The translations under genes were made by a program, and so were the position numbers. A stretch of 64,000 nucleotides of DNA from assembly GCA_022495995.1 (NCBI GenBank), contig JAFEMH010001301.1:124001-188000 (forward strand). Direction: 5' to 3'. Positions within the stretch are counted from its first letter, which is position 1, and the number at the start of each line of letters is the position of its first letter. This document shows, one piece after another, positions 10,961 through 24,200 of this stretch. The notes beneath the pieces were generated by a model. That model had not been told where the DNA came from. It saw only the letters and a program-made list of their open reading frames with translations, and did not search any database. The DNA comes from Adenophora triphylla var. japonica (taxonomy: Eukaryota; Streptophyta; Magnoliopsida; Asterales; Campanulaceae).

Positions 10961-11691
10961 TGTGACTTGTGACTTGTGACTTGTGACTTGTTTGGATTGA
11001 GTGAAATTTATTTTATGATGTGAAAAAAATGGGGAGGGTAGCTAAGGTAGCTTAACTAAATAGAGAAAGAGGTTATTAATTTATTAATATATGAGTATAT
11101 AAATAGAATGATTTAGGTCATTGTTGGGTATAACAAAACAAATCATATACTCTATAGCTCAAATTGATAAAAGATATTTATTTATTTATTTTGTATATTA
11201 TGAGCATTTTGGTTGTGCATTTAGTATCATTTCTGGTCAAGAGTAAAGTTTTGTAATTTTTTCGTTTCGAAAAGTTTCTCTCAAACATTTATAATTAAAT
11301 CAATCGAACTTTAATTATAATTTTTAAAAAAGTTAATTCTTTTAATCTAATTTTAAATATTATTTTTGATAGTCATACAGAAAAGTAATCAATATAAATT
11401 TTTAGAATTGTATAGAAATAGCTAATTTTTTATAAAGTTGTGGTCAAAATTTTGTTAAGTTGACCATAAAAATCAAAATGTGGCAAACTTCGGGGGAGGG
11501 AGAGAGTATCATTTAAAAAAATTACTTCTTAAAATGCTAGATTTGAAAAATAATTGCATTTTAAAGTACAATATTGGAAATATCACATTTATGATTAATT
11601 TAACAAAAAAATTATGCTGATAAAAAAACTCCCTTCTTCACATAAGAAACGAATAACTGCGTTTCTCGAAATGGTAATTTTATAATATATA
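10961..11691. other. AT-rich upstream DNA
   Basis: Upstream region of the trihelix gene. Beyond short AT-rich runs and the small TGTGACT repeat I see no gene or named element. Confidence 0.5.
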
Positions 11692-11974
11692 TTCCCTCCG
11701 TCCCACTATAGTTGACACCCAAGGAGTGGGCACGGGAACTAAGAAGAAATAATTAAATAAAGAAAATGTGTGATAGAAAATAAAGAGAGAGAATGAGTGG
11801 GGTAAATAGTAGTGTTGGTTGAATAAATTGAGTGGTGAAAAATGAAGAGAGAGAATTAGTGGTGGGGTCCATCTAATATAAAAATATAAAAACTAGGTTA
11901 TTTTTGGAAGGTGTCAAGTGAAGTGGGACAACCCAAAATGAAAAGAAGTGTCAAGTATAGTGGGACGGTGGGAG
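11692..11974. mobile_element. Stowaway-type MITE
   Basis: The ends TTCCCTCCGTCCCACTATAG and the complement of CTCCCACCGTCCCACTATAC form terminal inverted repeats of about 27 bp. TA lies on both sides (11,690-11,691; 11,975-11,976). 283 bp, no coding capacity. CTCCCTCCGTCCC is the classic Stowaway terminus. Confidence 0.85.
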
Positions 11975-12072
11975 TACTTAACAAAAATTACTTGTCATTT
12001 TAACAACAATTAACAATTATTCGCTTGCTAATCTTTACCTCAATTTCTTTCTCTTTTCTTATATTTCATACT

Positions 12073-13288
12073 TGTTAGAAAATTTAATAGAAAATGTAAC
12101 GGCTTCTTTAAAAGATAACGGAAAAAACTAACAGACAGAATAACAGAATGAAGATTAAGTCGAGGCTTGTGTTTGACACAATCTCCGTAAGAAGTATTGC
12201 CCCGCACTGGTGCTGACGGTACTCTGACAATCTTCTCGTAAGATGCAACGACTTTACAATCGTTAGTAGAAGCACTTAAAAACTAACGACTTCGATGAAC
12301 AAACTAACTGTTTGAAACTTCTGAACTTGAAAGGAATATTTATGCTACAATATGCTTTCTCTCTCTAATTGCTATTGAATGCTAAACACTGAATGATTGG
12401 AATGAATGAAACTGACATTCTGGGGGGCTATTTATAGATTCTGAAGAGATGGGGTGCCTTTTGGGATTAAACACTATTGGTACCTGGTGGATTCTGGACC
12501 GTCAGATCAGATTCTGGTGAAGGGCTCAGATCTGCTGGATTGGACCCGCCCATTCCTAAGGGGCACAGGTCGTGCCTTTATCCATCTGGGTCTGACCTAT
12601 GACTTCCCGAACGGACACTGACCAGGTTCAGCAAACCTGACTACCAGACCTTCCGACTGGGCCAAGGCCCATCAGTGACTAAGCCAGTCAACTATCATTT
12701 GACCACCACACATACCTGGACCAATCCCAAGCTGCCTAACCCACGCGAGCCACTGGACACCCGAACCTTGATTGATTTTTTAAAAATTAAAGGCTCCAAT
12801 AGCTCCTAGCGACGATGTGCACGTGCGAAGTGCAAAGTGCGCCTCTAAAGCGCCCAATGCGCCCTTCGCGTGCTTCGCACGCTTCACGGGTGTGATCCAA
12901 ATTGAGCCAGTACAAAACTGACACAGTTGGGCTATTCCTTGCATGGTTGGCTCAATGGTCCACCTAGGTTGGCCCAAGGAGGAACAACTTGATGACTCCT
13001 CCTTGTTTGCATCCACTTATAAACTAGCATTACTTTACATCTCAAAGCAATGTGGGATAATTCTTTCATATCCCATAAACTCTTCATTTTCCCATTTCAA
13101 GTTACAATCTTTAGCCATTAATTTCTCATTCACCAGGAAATGGTTTTGAGTAAATAAATACATTTTTTTAATCTACAACAAATGTAGATTATAATTTTGT
13201 AACTTATTTCATTAAACAATAAATGAAATCCAATTTAAAATTGGGTCAAAACTTGGTCAAACCTAGTTTCTTAAACCCATTTCCAACA
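12073..13288 (-). repeat. 3' LTR of the Copia element
   Basis: TG...CA ends, 1,216 bp. On the minus strand a TATA-like CTATAAATAG lies at plus about 12,428-12,437. Upstream of it are a GC-rich near-palindrome (GGCACAGGTCGTGCC on plus) and a cluster of GCGCC/GCGAAG words (12,810-12,895). Confidence 0.9.
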
Positions 13289-14180
13289 ATCCCCCACATG
13301 AATGACAATTAATGTATGTATGCAGATTCGTCCAAAAGTTTCGGCGAACTACTATTGCATCGGGATAGGTAGCTTATGGCCTTGAACCTTCCCTAGTAAA
13401 ATACCATCGGATATACTAGCCAGTTGGTAGCGAGACGCTTTGAACCAATGATTATATAGTGTATTCCAAGACAACAATACTCACACAATAATAGCTCTAA
13501 CAATTTTTGTTCTCACTTTGTGTCCATTTCGGCCATGGACCGTATCTCATTCATAAGTGTTTATTTAGAAGCAGCCTTATTACTTCTCACTTATATAGGT
13601 GATTTGTACTATAAAGAGTATCCTGCTATACTCCACCAGTAGGTATAGGAATCATTAAAAGTTTTCTCAACTTATTCTCACCACTACTGCAGGTGCACAC
13701 ACTTGGATGTTCTGGAAATGAGTATGAAACAGGTTTCAAGTGTTTCCGAACTCATAACTTAGTTTTCTCATTGAACCAAGGGCATGGGATCTCTATTTCT
13801 CAAGGTTAAGTGTCCACAATGAGTTCTTTTGTTGGGGGTTTTAAACCCATTCCCCTTAACAATTTATACAGTTGATCTCTATTTATACCTTTCATGAACA
13901 GATCCGATATGTTATCATTTGACTTTTACATAGTCAATTGTGATAACATCATTTTTGATCAACTGTCTAATGGTATTATGTCTACGATGAATATGTCTAG
14001 ACTTACCATTATACATACTGCTCTGTACCCTTTCTATTGCTGATTGACTATCACAATGTATCGTAACCGCAGGCACAGGCTTACTCCAACAAGGAATATC
14101 CTTCACGAAGTTCTTAAGCCATTCTGCTTCTTCTCCAGCTTTATCTAAAGCTATAAACTCAAATTCCATCGTGGATCTAG
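13289..14180 (-). pseudogene. Copia RNase H remnant and 3' untranslated part
   Basis: 13,915-14,169 encodes the C-terminal half of Copia RNase [21 protein letters not shown] (normally AEYMA..A..E..WL), then IHCDSQSAI with the catalytic Asp, and [15 protein letters not shown]. Just downstream, in another frame, come a DLF.KG-like segment and the C-terminal tail. It acts normally to degrade the RNA of the RNA-DNA hybrid. Here it is frame-broken. 13,289-13,850 is the 3' untranslated region. Confidence 0.8.
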
Positions 14181-15250
14181 CTATACACGTTTGTTTGAAG
14201 GATTTCCATGATACTGCTCATCCACCAATTGTGAATACATATCCACTTGTGGATTTAGAGTCTTTTGTGTCTGATATCCAATTAGCATCACAGTTAATAC
14301 TGCTGGATATCTCTTATGAAGTATCCCATGATTCATTGTATACTTTAAATATCTCAATACCCTTAATAGGGACTTCCAGTGATCCGTACTGGGATTACTA
14401 GTGAACCTAGTTAGTTTGCTCACTGAATATGCAATGTCTGGACGTGCACAATTCGTTAAGTAAATTAGACTCCCAATTATTCTTTCATATTCCAACTGAG
14501 AAACTGGTTCCCCTCTGTTCTTTGCTAAGTGTAGAGTCAAATCTACCGGTGTCTTAGCCGGAGGGTCATTAATGACATCGAACTTTTGAAGTACATTTTC
14601 TAGATAATGGGACTGTGACAGAACTATTCCTTCTGATGTTCTAGAAATCTTTATTCCTAATATAACATCAGCTAATCCCATGTCTTTCATGTCAAAGTGC
14701 TTCTTTAACATGCCTTTAGTATTCATGATCAGTTCATGAGTGCTTCCCAATATCAACATGTCCTCAACATAAAGACAGACAATTACAAATGATTCAGATG
14801 TTTCTTTGATGTAGACACATTTTTCACATTCATTTATCTTGAATCCGTTTGACAACATCGTTCGGTCGAACTTCTCATGCCATTGTTTAGATGCTTATTT
14901 TAGTCCGTACAGCGACTTTACAAGTTTACACACCTTCTTTTCTTTACCGAGAACAATGAACCCTTCGAGTTGTTCCATATAAATCTCTTCATCTAGCTCT
15001 CCATTCAAGAAAGCTGTTTTCACATCCATCTGGTGTATCTCAAGATTATGCACGGTTGCAATTGCTATAAGAACACTTTGGCTACTAGCCGGGCTTTGTA
15101 CTTATCGATAGATCCATCTGCCTTATATTTCCTTTTAAGGATCCACTTGCAACCTAACGGTTTGCATTCTGGAGGAAAATCAACCAACTCCCAAGTATTA
15201 TTATGCATTATGGACTCTATTTCACTGTTAATAGCTTCTTTCCAGAACGG
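14181..15250 (-). pseudogene. Copia reverse transcriptase, broken
   Basis: It begins near 15,210 with CKPLGCKWILKRKYKADGSI and continues to KARLVAK, where the frame breaks. It resumes at 14,858 with CVYIKETSESFVIVCLYVED. The YVDD active-site box is YVED, so a catalytic Asp is lost. Further hallmarks are DMKDMGLADVILGIKI, SQSHYLENVLQKF and GSLIYLTNCARPDIAYSVSK. At least two frameshifts separate the pieces. The enzyme would have copied the element RNA; it cannot be active here. Confidence 0.9.
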
Positions 15251-15429
15251 ACTATCCGAATCGGATAAAACTTCCTTAACAGTAGCTGGTTCGTTTTCTA
15301 ACATATATGATAGAAAATCAGGACCAAAAGACTTTTTCCCTCTTGCCCTTTTACTACGTCTTGGTCCTTCATCTTCTTGAGATGGACCAGTTGTAGTTTT
15401 ATAAGTTCTCTTATTAGAACTTGCATCTT

Positions 15430-16377
15430 TCCTATCTTTGGCAAGAAAGATATTTTCAAAGAATACAGCATTCCTTGATTCTATTGTCATTCGTTCATTC
15501 ATATCAGGAATGTCTGACTTGTGCACTATAAACCTATAGGCACTACTATTTCTAGCATATCCAATAAAGATGCAGTCAATTGTCTTTGGACCGATTTTGA
15601 CTTGCTTTGTCTTATGTACTTCAACCTTAGCCAGACACCCCCACACTTTAAGGTATTTATAACACGGCTTAGGATTATAACATAATTTGTAAGGTGTTTC
15701 ATTAATTCCTTTCTTGGGTATCTTATTAAGAATGTAGTTTGAAGTCAGTATTGCTTCCCCCCACATGTTTTCGGGTAAGCCTGAACTGATTAATAATGCA
15801 TTCATCATTTCCTTTAGAGTGCGATTCTTACGTTCAGCTACTCCATTAGATTGAGGTGTATATGGAGCTGTCGTTTGATGAATAATGCCAGATTCTCAGC
15901 ATAATCCTTCAAACGGAGCTGTATATTCTCCTCCTCATCGCTTTGAATCTTCTTAATCTTTACATTAAGTTGATTCTTAACTTTATTCTTGTAAGTTTGG
16001 AAAGCCCTCAAGGCTTCATCCTTACTTTTTAAGAGATAAATATAAAAATATTTTGTGCAATCGTCTATGAATGTAATGAAGTACTTTTTCCCACCTCGAG
16101 TTTGCACAAGCTTTAAATCACAAATATCTGTGTGAACTAATTCAAGAGGTGTTGTTTTTCTTATTACTGCATTAAATGGCTCATTAGTCATTTTTTCTTC
16201 AGCGCAAATTTCATACTTATTAGTTGAATGAGATTTAGACATATGAAGTAAATCTTGCTTTACTAATTTCTTAATTGTGTTGAAATTTATATGTACTAAC
16301 CTATCAAGCCATAAATCAGGACTATCTAACAAGTAAACATAAGAAATAACACTTTTATTCTTCTGGGTGGTAAACAT
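15430..16377 (-). pseudogene. Copia integrase, broken
   Basis: 16,377-15,838 carries the GAG-pre-integrase part (WLDRLVHINFNTIKKL) and the core with LELVHTDICDLK (first catalytic Asp) and FIDDCTKYFYIYLLKSK. The second Asp region is degraded (IQSDEEEN in place of SDRGGEY). After a frameshift, 15,808 onward reads MMNALLISSGLPENMWGEAI and NYILNKIP, the usual C-terminal part of the core, ending near FFENIF. Confidence 0.9.
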
Positions 16378-17709
16378 TCATTACATTCATCCTAAAGAGG
16401 CCTTTGTCAAGGTACCCCTTTCCTATGAACAGACCATTTTTGGTCATTACAAACTTGTCGGATTCAAATACTAGCCTAAAGCCAGCCTTACTCAATAGCG
16501 GATCAGACACTAAGTTCTTGCGAATATCTGATACAAGCAGCACATCCACAAGCGTCACTTCCTTGCCTAAAGTCATCTTCAACACAACTTTTCCAAGTCC
16601 CACGACATCAGAAGTAGCAGAGTTTCCCATATACATCTTTCTTCCGGTGATAGGAGCATAAGTTGAGAAGCTCTCCTTGTCAGCACATATGTGGCAGGTA
16701 GCCCCAGTGTCTACCCACCATTCTCTTGGGTTATCATCCAACTTGGCTAATTTGCCCTCAAATACCACAACATCCAAATCAAGCTCCATGTCATCGATGG
16801 TATTGGCTTGATTCCTGTTGGCCCTTTGGTCTTCCCTTTTAGGAAGACGACATTTCTTAGCGATGTGACCAGATTTGCCACAATTGTAGCAAGATCCTTT
16901 GAAATTCTTCTTGCTACTTGAGCCCCTTCTAGCATTTTCAGAGGGATTCCTCTTCGTCTTCTTATTGTTGTTGCTTGTCTCAGCAAGATGGACCTTAGCT
17001 TCCATCTTCCCTTTGTTCAGCTTCTCCTCGACCTTACGGTTGTTCTCTTCAATCTGAAGTCTGATAACCAAGTCTTCAAGCCCCATCTCCTTGCGCTTAT
17101 GCTTAAGATAGTTCTTGAAGTCCTTCCATCCCGGTGGAAGTTTCTCAATGATCGCTACTACTTTAAACGGTTCATTCAGAATCATCCCTTTAGCCGCCAA
17201 GCCGTGAAGTATGAGTTGAAATTCATCAACCTGAGTTGTGACTAACTTTGAGTAAATCATTTTGTACTCAAGAAATTTGCCTACGACAAATTTCTTTGAC
17301 CCGACATCTCCTATCTTGTATTTCCTTTCCAAGGTATTCCACAATTCCTTGGCATGTGCAACCTGATAATACACATTGTATAGTGCATCATCAAGTTTGT
17401 TCAAGATGTAATTTCTACACAAGAAATTACCATGATCCTAAGCATCCTTGGCAACCCGCCTTTGCGGATCAGGATCATCAATGGGAATTGCAGGGGGTCT
17501 TCCTGAAGAAACTTCTGCAAACTGAGGGTTGTTAAGTAAAACAACATTTTCTGCTGCCACCTTTTGAAATCAACCCCGGTAAATTTTGCAGGTTTCTCAT
17601 TATGTGCTGGGTGAGTTGGAGCAGGAGTTGCAACCACTTGATTGGTTGCATTTGGTTGTTTCTGGGTTGGAATTCCTGAAGACTGGGAGGTATTGGTTTC
17701 GTTCGCCAT
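16355..17709 (-). pseudogene. Copia gag and protease, frame-broken
   Basis: The gag start is ATG at 17,709. The Retrotran_gag_2 signature KFTGVDFKRWQQKMLFYL comes first, then a frameshift near 17,430. 17,422-16,355 continues with the gag body, a CCHC zinc knuckle ([14 protein letters not shown]) and a protease with [12 protein letters not shown] (catalytic DTG). Gag packages the element RNA; the protease would process the polyprotein. Apart from the one shift this is the best preserved part of the element. Confidence 0.9.
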
Positions 17710-17740
17710 CTCTTAAGAAATGTAAAATACTTCTTACGAT

Positions 17741-18938
17741 TGTTAGGAAATTTAACAGAAAATATAATGGCTTCTTTAAAAGATAACAGAAAAAACTAAC
17801 AGACAGAATAACAGAATGAAGATTAAGTCGAGGCTTGTATTTGACACAATCTCCGTAAGAAGTATTGCCCTGCACTAGTGCTGACGGTACTCTGACAATC
17901 TCCTCGTAAGATGCAATGACTTTACAATCGTTAGTAGAAGCACTTAAAAACTAACGACTTTGGCGAACAAACTAACTGTTTGGAACTTCTGGACTTGAAA
18001 GGAATATTTATGCTACAATATGCTTTATCTCTCTAATTGCTATTGAATGCTAAATCACTGAATGATTGGAATGAATGAAACTGACATTCTGGGGGGCTAT
18101 TTATAGATTCTGAAGAGATGGGGTGCCTTTTGGGATTAGACACTATTGGTACCTGATGGATTCTGGACCGTCAAATCAGAATCTGGTGAAGGGCTCAGAT
18201 CTGCTGGATTGGACCCGCCCATTCCAAAGGGGCACGGTTCGTGCCTTTATCCATCTGGGTCTGACTCATGATTTCCCGAATGGACACTGACCAGGTTCAG
18301 CGAACCTGACTGCCAGACCTTCCGACTGGGCCAAGGCCCATCAGTGCCTAAGCTAGTCCACTGCCATTTGACCACCACACATACCTGGACAAGCCCAAGC
18401 TGCCTAACCCACGTGAGCCACTGGACATCCGAACCTTGATTGATTTTCTAAAAATTAAAGGCTCCAATAGCTCCTAGCGATGATGCGAAGTGCAAAGTGC
18501 GCCTCTAAAGCGCCCAATGCGCCCTTCGCGGGCTTCGCGGGTGCGGTCCAAATTGAGCCAGTACAAAACTGGCACAATTGGGCTATTCCTTGCATGGTTG
18601 GCCCAATGGTCCACCTAGGTTGGCCCAAGGAGGAACAACTTGATGACTCCTCCTTGTTTGCATCCACTTACAAACTAGCTTTACTTTACATCTCAAAGCA
18701 ATGTGGGATAACTCTTTCATATCCCATAAACTCTTCATTTTCTCATTTCAAGTTACAATCTTTAGCCATTAATTTCTCATTCACCCGAAAATGATTTTGA
18801 GTAAATAAATGCATTTTCTTAATCTACAACAAATGTAAATTATAATTTTATAACTTATTTCATTAAACAATAAATAAAACTCATTTTAAAATTGGGTCAA
18901 AACTTAATCAAATCTAGTTTCTTAAACCATTTCCAACA
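17741..18938 (-). repeat. 5' LTR of the Copia element
   Basis: 1,198 bp, highly similar to the left LTR. The main difference is a shorter GC-rich block near 18,480-18,545. The 31 bp between the LTR and the gag ATG (17,710-17,740) do not contain the usual initiator-Met primer site. Confidence 0.9.
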
Positions 18939-19069
18939 ATACTCACATAAGGTACTCCACAATCTCTTTATCTATGTCCAAAAAAAGTCACGTGCAAGTT
19001 AAAGCTTAAATTATTTTTAACAATTAATCAATTTTATTTGTTCCCGTTTTGATTACAAATGGTGTATGT

Positions 19070-19424
19070 TTATAAAGATTGAGATTTCACTTAAAAAAAT
19101 AATTGGTGTCTAGGAGAGTGACCTATAATCTTTATATGTTATATGCAAGGTTTGTCAATTTTTGATTTGGAATAATATCTCTAACACGCCCCCTCACATG
19201 TAGCCGGGATTTGTCAAAGACTTACAACGTGTATCTATTTATCGGGTGGCGCGGGGTAAAATCGTGGGCCGTTGAGACTGCACGTGTAAAGAACCTGATC
19301 TGATACCATATTAAAGTATGAGATTCCACCTTAAAACCAATTGGTGCTAAAAGGAGTAGCCCATGATCTTTATATGTTATAGGCAAGGGTTGTCAATTCC
19401 CGATGTGGGATAATATCTATAACA
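19070..19424 (-). mobile_element. TRIM (miniature LTR retrotransposon) plus partial second unit
   Basis: Two direct repeats of about 115 bp (19,070-19,186 and about 19,310-19,424) share the order TTTATATGTTATA, CAAGG.TTGTCAATT and ATAATATCT.TAACA. Between them the minus strand shows a PBS-like TGGTATCAG at one end and a purine tract (GTGAGGGGGCG) at the other, as in TRIMs. 19,425-19,490 repeats the interior again, so a third, incomplete unit was probably lost by recombination. 18,939-19,069 shows nothing recognisable. Confidence 0.65.
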
Positions 19425-19490
19425 CGCCCACTCACGTGTAGCCGAGCTTTGTCAAATAAGACTCATGTGTCGCATCTGATTCCTGATAAC

Positions 19491-21221
19491 ATAATACCCA
19501 TTTGTTTTGGCTTATTTTTTGTTGATTATTGACTTTTGACTTTAATTAAGCCAAAAATAGACTGTTTATTTTCATTTATAAGTTATAACCTCACAACTAA
19601 AGTATAATTTAGTTATAACATTAATAAGCAAAATTCAAAAAGCAATAAAAATACTGTTGTTCACCATTTATCTTATAAATAGCTTTCTAGTTCAAATAAT
19701 ACTATCAACACATTTGTTTATTTTTTTTTTATTTTTTTTTTTACATACTTGTTCAATCAATTCAATTATTTGACTTTCTTTTATTTTCTTTTTCTCATTT
19801 AATATTCAAAAAATAAATCATTAATTTTTTGGCTCATTTTTATTCTATATTTTTTACTTTTTATAAAATAATTATACAAACATAAATAAATTAACAAATG
19901 AGAAAATTTATACAATATACAATATACAAATAAAAATTAATATTTTAATTCAAACCGTATCCTTTATTATATTTCATTAAATCAAATTATTCTTATTTGC
20001 TTAATTTTTAATTTCAATATATAAATATAATATTTTAATTATTATGATTGTGAATTATTTATTTTAGATTTATATCAAACATTCATATTTATTTATTTGT
20101 AAATTATAATATATATTGATAACGTAGGAAACGATCCAAATCAGCCTTGGTTTAGCAATAGGTTGATATAAAGCAAATATTACTTGAAACCACGAAAAAA
20201 CGAATAGACGGGGTGGTATCCGGCTAATACCCTCCGGCGTGAAGATGAGATGTGATGTTATGAATTTGTAGGAAACTGTATGTAAAATAACATAATATCA
20301 AAATAGCCAATAAGACATTACCTTTTTATGTTGAATGTAGTCAGGTATATATAGGAGTGGCGTAGGATCGTAATGAATCCCTTAAATCGTGTAGAGAATA
20401 CAGGCGTAACGATCTTCGTAATTGTAGCAGACAGTTATAGATTGAGTCGTAAATAGACGCTCATTTTTAAGGTCGAGGTCGCCTGAGTATTTGAGGTCGA
20501 CCTGACTTTGTGTCTTGGCCAGACGGATATTGTTCAAGTTGATGATCGTATGTCGGACGAAGCTAGGTCGGGACCAAGTATGGTCGGAAAATGAGCTAGG
20601 TCGACTGATTTTTATTGTTGGGCCGTTTGAGTTGTAGTAAAGGGATTGACCCATTCAATAGCAGTGTCTTTGTGATGTCTGAAATGGTGGGCTTCGTTAG
20701 TTGGGCCTGGCCAGTCACTTTTATTCCGTTTAGTGGCCCCCAACTTTCTGAGTTGACTTTATCGACCAGAAAGTTATGAAAAGTTTACGTGATGACTTGC
20801 TTTGTTTGCTATTAGTGGTCGACTTGGTAGACGTATGTTGCTCTCGACGATTGACTTTTGGCGGCTGAATATGCTATTTAATGCGCCGTAATTCTCGCAA
20901 TAATGGCGGTTCTGACGTTTTGACGAATGCCTTAGAAACCGCTGTGGGGCATTGACTCTGACAAGGGAACAGTTATGTCCCTCACCCTTTCCAATTCAGG
21001 TAAGGATTTGGAAACATATATAAGGAAGGATTCCTTTCCTTTTAAAACTTTACAATCTTCAAGCTCTCAACCCCAGCAATAACAAATAGCAAGGAACGTG
21101 ATTTTCTGGTGCAATTCGTCTTCCCGTTTCACCGTTGTGCTTCGTTCTTCCCCAATTTAACAAGGTACCCTTCAATTTCTCTTCATTAGGTTTATTTTTA
21201 AGTTTTCCTCATTATTCCGCC
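19491..21221. other. AT-rich DNA and unassigned upstream region
   Basis: 19,491-20,130 is strongly AT-rich with no coding signal. 20,130-21,221 is more GC-balanced and leads into the decayed gene at 21,222. A TATA-like CATATATAAGG lies near 21,015, followed by a plausible leader. It may be the LTR or promoter of that gene's parent element, but I found no matching second copy. Confidence 0.4.
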
Positions 21222-24200
21222 ATGGCCAGAACCTTTGGCTTCGATGTAGGTGTTAGGTATGGGTATAACTCCATAAACCTTATAATTTATAAAAGGCTAG
21301 AGGGTCCATGGAGAGAATTGGCCAGAGAGGAGTGCATTACCATTCTAGATATCTGGAGCTTGTTCTATGGCAAGATAGGGTTTCCAGCTGGTGAGAGTAT
21401 GAGGAATTTGGAGGTAGATGATCCACATATTATTCATTTTCGTCTCTTCAATAAATTGATAGACCATCTAATAGTTTTTTTTACATCAAGTCCAACAAAC
21501 CTCCCTTTCCTAGAGAGAGATTAGCATTCCCAGGGGAATCTAGGTCGCCCTTAGGTAGCTCAAAACATACTTCAACTAGGTCTGATTCCCCTGTTTCTGT
21601 GTCTTCTGTAGATATGGTAGCTCAGCAAACCTCTTCTTCTTCATCGTTGAGCTCCTCTTCTGGAAACATTGTGGACAAGTTTTGCTCGACAGTTGTTCCA
21701 GGTCGCAATGAGAGGGCATACGTGGCCCCTAGACCGGCCATAGGGAGAAAAATGCAGAGTCACGGATCAACATCTTCCATGATTTCTTTGAGATCCCTCG
21801 TTATGACTTCCACCTTACCCACTTCACGGAGAAGCAAAGGAAGGCCCAGTCTTGGATGCACTGGGGCCTAAACCCGGCTAGGGTAGCTTTCTATTACTGC
21901 CAGTTTGAGCCCGGGCTATGACTTCCTCTTGACCCCTTTATTTGCGAGTTCTTGGAGTGTATGGCCGCTATCCCTATGCACTTGGGCGCCAATAACGTGA
22001 GGGTGTTGGTTTGCTTTGCCATGGTGAGCAGTTTTGTGGGGTTTGAGCCCTATATGCACGCAATCATGAGGTTCTTCAAGGTATTAATGAATGAGAAGAC
22101 CTTTGGAATAAGTACCTTAGCCAAAGCTAAGGCCCCTAAATTGTTCACCAACTTGCCCGATAAGGTTTCAAGGTGGAATAGCCACATGATCCTTGTGGAG
22201 AGTAGAAAGGGATGGGAGTTCCCTTTGCCTGAGGCTGATATACCCCCCATGAAAGAGGATGATTACTGGGTCCTAGAGTGGAGAGGGGAGCTCACTCGTA
22301 GGTTGACACTGGTGGCTCGGAGGAGCACCATAAGTTGGGCCACCCTTGGGTCAGACAAGGATTTCTTCATTCAGGCTGGAATGATGTTGGGAGGAGATGG
22401 GAAGGTAGCCTCTTTAGTTCCAATCATTTGTAGCCTTAGGTACCCTGATTGGGTGATACACGAGAGGGAGAGGTTTGAATCCCAATGCAACTTCTGCAAA
22501 AAGAAGTCGGGCCACTGCAGAGTCCTATCCCACTATGGAGGTTAAGTTCTTTTACATTTCTTTGTAATCTTCCTATCATTTTGCTCGCATACTGTAAGTA
22601 GCCAAATCTGGCTCATGCCTTCCGATTAAGTTTCCCGGCAATTTCCCGAACTTTCATAAAGTTCAGGGGCGATTCGGGAACTTTTCCAAACTTTCCAAGG
22701 GAGGAAGGACCTGCTAGGAATTAAAATTCCAGGCAGGACCTCGCTGGAATGAAGCTTCCAGCTGCCACCTTGCATGAATCTAGAAGCAGGCTGAGTCATC
22801 AGTGGATAACGCCGGACGGCTTCTTTTGCAGGAGGTTAATGCCGGGCGGCTTCTTTAGGAAGCACACGACAGCCTATAAATAGAGGCCTCCTCTACCCAA
22901 TTTAACAAGAACAATTAAGCATTGTTACTCTGCCAAACTGAAAATTCGAATTTCCAGAAGCTGAAACCTCCCAAAAATCACCTCCCTCCTCCATAAAATC
23001 TTTCCAAAACCATTCCTACATAGGAAAATCCCCATGGGAGATAGAGAGAACCACTATTGGTAATCTCTCCTTCCTTTTCCCTTGAAATACTCTTATTATA
23101 TTGCTCTATTCATTACTTGCCATTTATCTTGCCTTTATTTGTCATCTATATTGATTATATGATATAAAGCTCCTATCTTTACCATGTAAACATCATATTC
23201 CCCCTTTCCTCTACACAAGTGATTCATGGGGAATCCTCTCCCAAGGATGAACAAGATTCCACAAGTGGCTTGTTCTAGGGAAGATTCATCACATGATGAT
23301 GTGAAATCTCTTCATTTTATTACATAAAAATGCAATCTTTACTCTCATTATGTCATCCCCTTCCCTTGACCTAGCTTCCAAGGATTGTCCACCTTATAAG
23401 GTTTTAAAGGACATAGAAAAGCCATAAAGGTCATCCCTTTATATTATGTCTTTAGCTTTAATAATGTTCCTTATGTTGTTTATCATAAAAATGCAATCTT
23501 TACCTTTCAATTTCATTCCCCCATGTCCCTTTTGGTTGGATCACTCTCTGAGGATTGTCTAGTAGCCTTTTAAGGCACGAAAGACATAGGATGAGTATAA
23601 AGATCCAATCTTTATACCCCTTCCCCTAGTCCCCTTGGTTCTTGAAGCATCCCGTGGTGTGGATCGGTGTAAAGACCTCATCTTTACATCATTTCCGCCA
23701 CTAAAATGCCATAGTCGTATTCCCTTTAGAAGCGGATGAATCTTAGTCCCGACATCTCCGATCATCACTTGAGACGAGCATAAATGTCCCTACGAAGCTC
23801 AATCGTCTCAAGATGTAGGATTGATGGGCAAAGACTCCTCCTTTTCTAAAGAGTCTCATTCTTGGACTATAAAAAGGTGTCCCTCTCTCGATCACATATG
23901 ACCAAGTCCCCAAAAAACGTTGGTTTAAGATACACCAAGGCTTTTACGCCTACTATGGTTGATAATGGGAGGGTAAAAAGGTCACATAATGATGATCACA
24001 AGTCCAAGATGAGCACGGGATCAAAATCCCGAACACATCAAATCCAAGGAATCCCGAGCTATAACCTTCTTATATGGTTTATATGTCCGGTAGATAACTT
24101 GGCACATTCCCTCTCTTTTTCAAATCGCACATACACACACACGAGCGCACAAACAAGCACAAACTTCGGATCTAGGAAGACTTGCTTTTGCAAGGCTCTT

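Larger units (their letters stand above)
12073..18938 (-). mobile_element. Copia (TNT1-like) LTR retrotransposon, full length but decayed
   Basis: Two LTRs (12,073-13,288 and 17,741-18,938) bound 6,866 bp, flanked by a perfect 5-bp duplication ATACT (12,068-12,072; 18,939-18,943). The domain order gag, protease, integrase, RT, RNase H on the minus strand is that of Copia elements. Several frameshifts and a changed RT active site make it inactive. A polypurine tract (ATGTGGGGGAT on the minus strand) precedes the 3' LTR at 13,289-13,300. Confidence 0.95.

Noticed and set aside
19070..19490. Cassandra TRIM with 5S RNA promoter
   Set aside because: No 5S A-box/C-box-like sequence is visible; the LTR is of another TRIM type.
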